Of a stretch of 64,000 nucleotides of DNA, positions 63,019 to 64,000 are shown piece by piece. Position 1 is the first letter of the stretch; the number at the start of each line of letters is the position of its first letter. The stretch is taken from positions 3,720,001-3,784,000 of the forward strand of contig NZ_CP080412.1 in NCBI RefSeq assembly GCF_019457635.1, in the 5' to 3' direction. Position numbers and translations under genes: made by a program. The notes beneath the pieces are model-generated. The model made no database searches. It saw only the letters and a program-made list of their open reading frames with translations, and had not been told where the DNA came from. The stretch comes from Shewanella mangrovisoli. Its GTDB lineage: Bacteria; Pseudomonadota; Gammaproteobacteria; Enterobacterales; Shewanellaceae.

Positions 63019-64000
63019 TTAGTGAGTTTTTCTTCTTCTGATCAATGCCCCGAGAGCCAGTAGCATAGATAAACCACCTAATGCACCACCGCTATCTTTA
63101 TTGATGTCAGGGTCAGGTGTTACAGGTGGCGTAGTCGGCTCAACACCATCGGACTCAACGGTCAGCATAAAGCTAGTGCTCGCTGCATCAGCGGGGTTTT
63201 CCACATCACTCACAGTCACTGTGACTTCTACGTCGCCGTGGAAGTTAGCTTCTGGTGTAATAGTGATGCTTGAACCTGAAGTATTGCCATTCACTACAGC
63301 GCTGATGTGCTCACCCGTTACGGTGATCTTATTCACGCTGTTTTGCTCGTCGGCATAAATGACTTTCAAGCCTTCTAAGCGAGTGTTTTCAGCAATCGTT
63401 TGGTTAGCAATGCGAGCCACAGTGATGTTACTTGGTACTGTGACTGTGCGTGACATGCTGATGTTCGCCATACCATCCACCTGACTTACCGCATCCACAG
63501 TTAAGGCTTTACCTGATGCATTTGTCGCGACTTTAGTCCAAGCTGTCACTTCAAATTGAGATGACTCTGGGCCAACGTAGTCATAACAAACAACTAAACC
63601 GTTGCGGATCTTATCCTTCAGGCCGTTCCAAGCGTATTGCTCACCTTTATAGCCACCTGCAGGGCCTAATCTTGATAATGCACCTTTGAAGCCCTGTAGA
63701 CCGATAGAACCACGGTCATCTTGACTACCAAAGTCGATATTATCGTAGGCCATGATCAGCTCGTATTCACCATCGCCAAAGCGGGTGTTTACGTTGAATA
63801 GCAATTCGAAATCGAAACGGTCATCACGTTCTTCCCACTGATAAACACCTTGAGCATTTCTATCTAATTGCTTGTAAGAACGCGCATTATCGTACTCGAT
63901 AATCCCCCAACCACTTGATGTACTGCCCACAGAGATACCGGCAATTTCATCGCTGGTCACCACTAACGGCACACTCAGCATATCTTGAACGGTAAATTTG
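63019..64000 (-). CDS. C-terminal part of an extracellular GlyGly-CTERM protein, 5' end outside window
   Basis: About 326 residues are visible and the frame is open to the window edge (KFTVQD before the Met at 63981). A nidogen-like segment is seen (FELLFNVNTRFGDGEYELIMAYDNIDFGS-like spacing, with VCYDYVGPESSQFEVTAW). A cadherin/Ig-like domain follows (ITPEANFHGDVEVTVTVSDV). A Pro/Thr linker leads into the GlyGly-CTERM end: SGGALGGL, a hydrophobic helix, RRRKTH. Large members of this architecture in Shewanella include subtilisin-like proteases, but the catalytic part is not in view, so the enzyme identity stays open. Confidence 0.85.
   Translation of the reverse strand, partial: KFTVQDMLSVPLVVTSDEIAGISVGSTSSGWGIIEYDNARSYKQLDRNAQGVYQWEERDDRFDFELLFNVNTRFGDGEYELIMAYDNIDFGSQDDRGSIGLQGFKGALSRLGPAGGYKGEQYAWNGLKDKIRNGLVVCYDYVGPESSQFEVTAWTKVATNASGKALTVDAVSQVDGMANISMSRTVTVPSNITVARIANQTIAENTRLEGLKVIYADEQNSVNKITVTGEHISAVVNGNTSGSSITITPEANFHGDVEVTVTVSDVENPADAASTSFMLTVESDGVEPTTPPVTPDPDINKDSGGALGGLSMLLALGALIRRRKTH

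Noticed and set aside
1..64000. tRNA, rRNA genes, CRISPR arrays, integrons and prophage
   Set aside because: No cloverleaf with CCA-type ends, no regularly spaced direct repeats, and no integrase, transposase or phage genes were seen by eye; a tRNAscan or CRISPR finder run would settle it.

Overview
The window is a chromosomal segment of a gammaproteobacterium, most probably a Shewanella of the oneidensis/MR-4/ANA-3 type. That assignment is inference from recalled gene content and order (prfB-lysS beside a very large fused formate dehydrogenase, a B12 cluster beside metH, csgEFG, GlyGly-CTERM proteins); no search was possible. Coding density is high, base composition is moderate, and most genes carry clear Shine-Dalgarno sequences. 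No rRNA, tRNA, CRISPR array or transposase gene was recognised.

Layout. 1-3.1 kb: a cut universal stress protein, a STAS-like protein, and an aldehyde dehydrogenase/TetR pair with a palindromic operator over the promoter. 3.1-4.7 kb: csgEFG curli secretion genes without curlin subunits. 4.9-13.2 kb: a seven-gene minus-strand operon (membrane-fusion adaptor, small membrane protein, ABC ATPase, two FtsX-type permeases, NtrC-type response regulator, histidine kinase). It starts at a sigma-54 promoter preceded by an array of GTGTCCGC repeats, which suggests a self-regulated envelope-stress or efflux system. 13.5-19.9 kb: pyrC and small, mostly hypothetical genes. 20.0-30.5 kb: cobalamin uptake and salvage (btuF, a DUF2235 hydrolase, cobO, cobQ, cobU, cobS, cobT, btuC, btuD, cobC). 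It is controlled by a cobalamin riboswitch whose expression platform appears to hide the ribosome-binding site of a 28-residue leader ORF coupled to btuD. 30.6-34.4 kb: B12-dependent methionine synthase metH behind MetJ-box-like repeats, so the cofactor supply and its user are adjacent.

34.5-37.4 kb is an accessory island: an AT-rich gene for a secreted GlyGly-CTERM protein, flanked by highly structured repeats that share an inverted 25-base core. 37.4-48.1 kb: a Tat-exported dienelactone hydrolase, an outer-membrane-type lipoprotein with two secreted MORN-repeat proteins, a ChaA-type antiporter and a rhomboid protease. 48.2-48.5 kb is a 270-bp MITE-like element with perfect 20-bp terminal inverted repeats; a solitary related end lies at about 55.05 kb.

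48.5-64 kb: pbpG, a LysR/VOC divergent pair with a long dyad between them, a DUF2846 lipoprotein, lysS and prfB (with the +1 programmed frameshift), a 1432-residue formate dehydrogenase fused to a GltD-like NAD(P)H module, a Cache-domain chemoreceptor, a chromate transporter, and the C-terminal part of a second GlyGly-CTERM protein cut by the window end.
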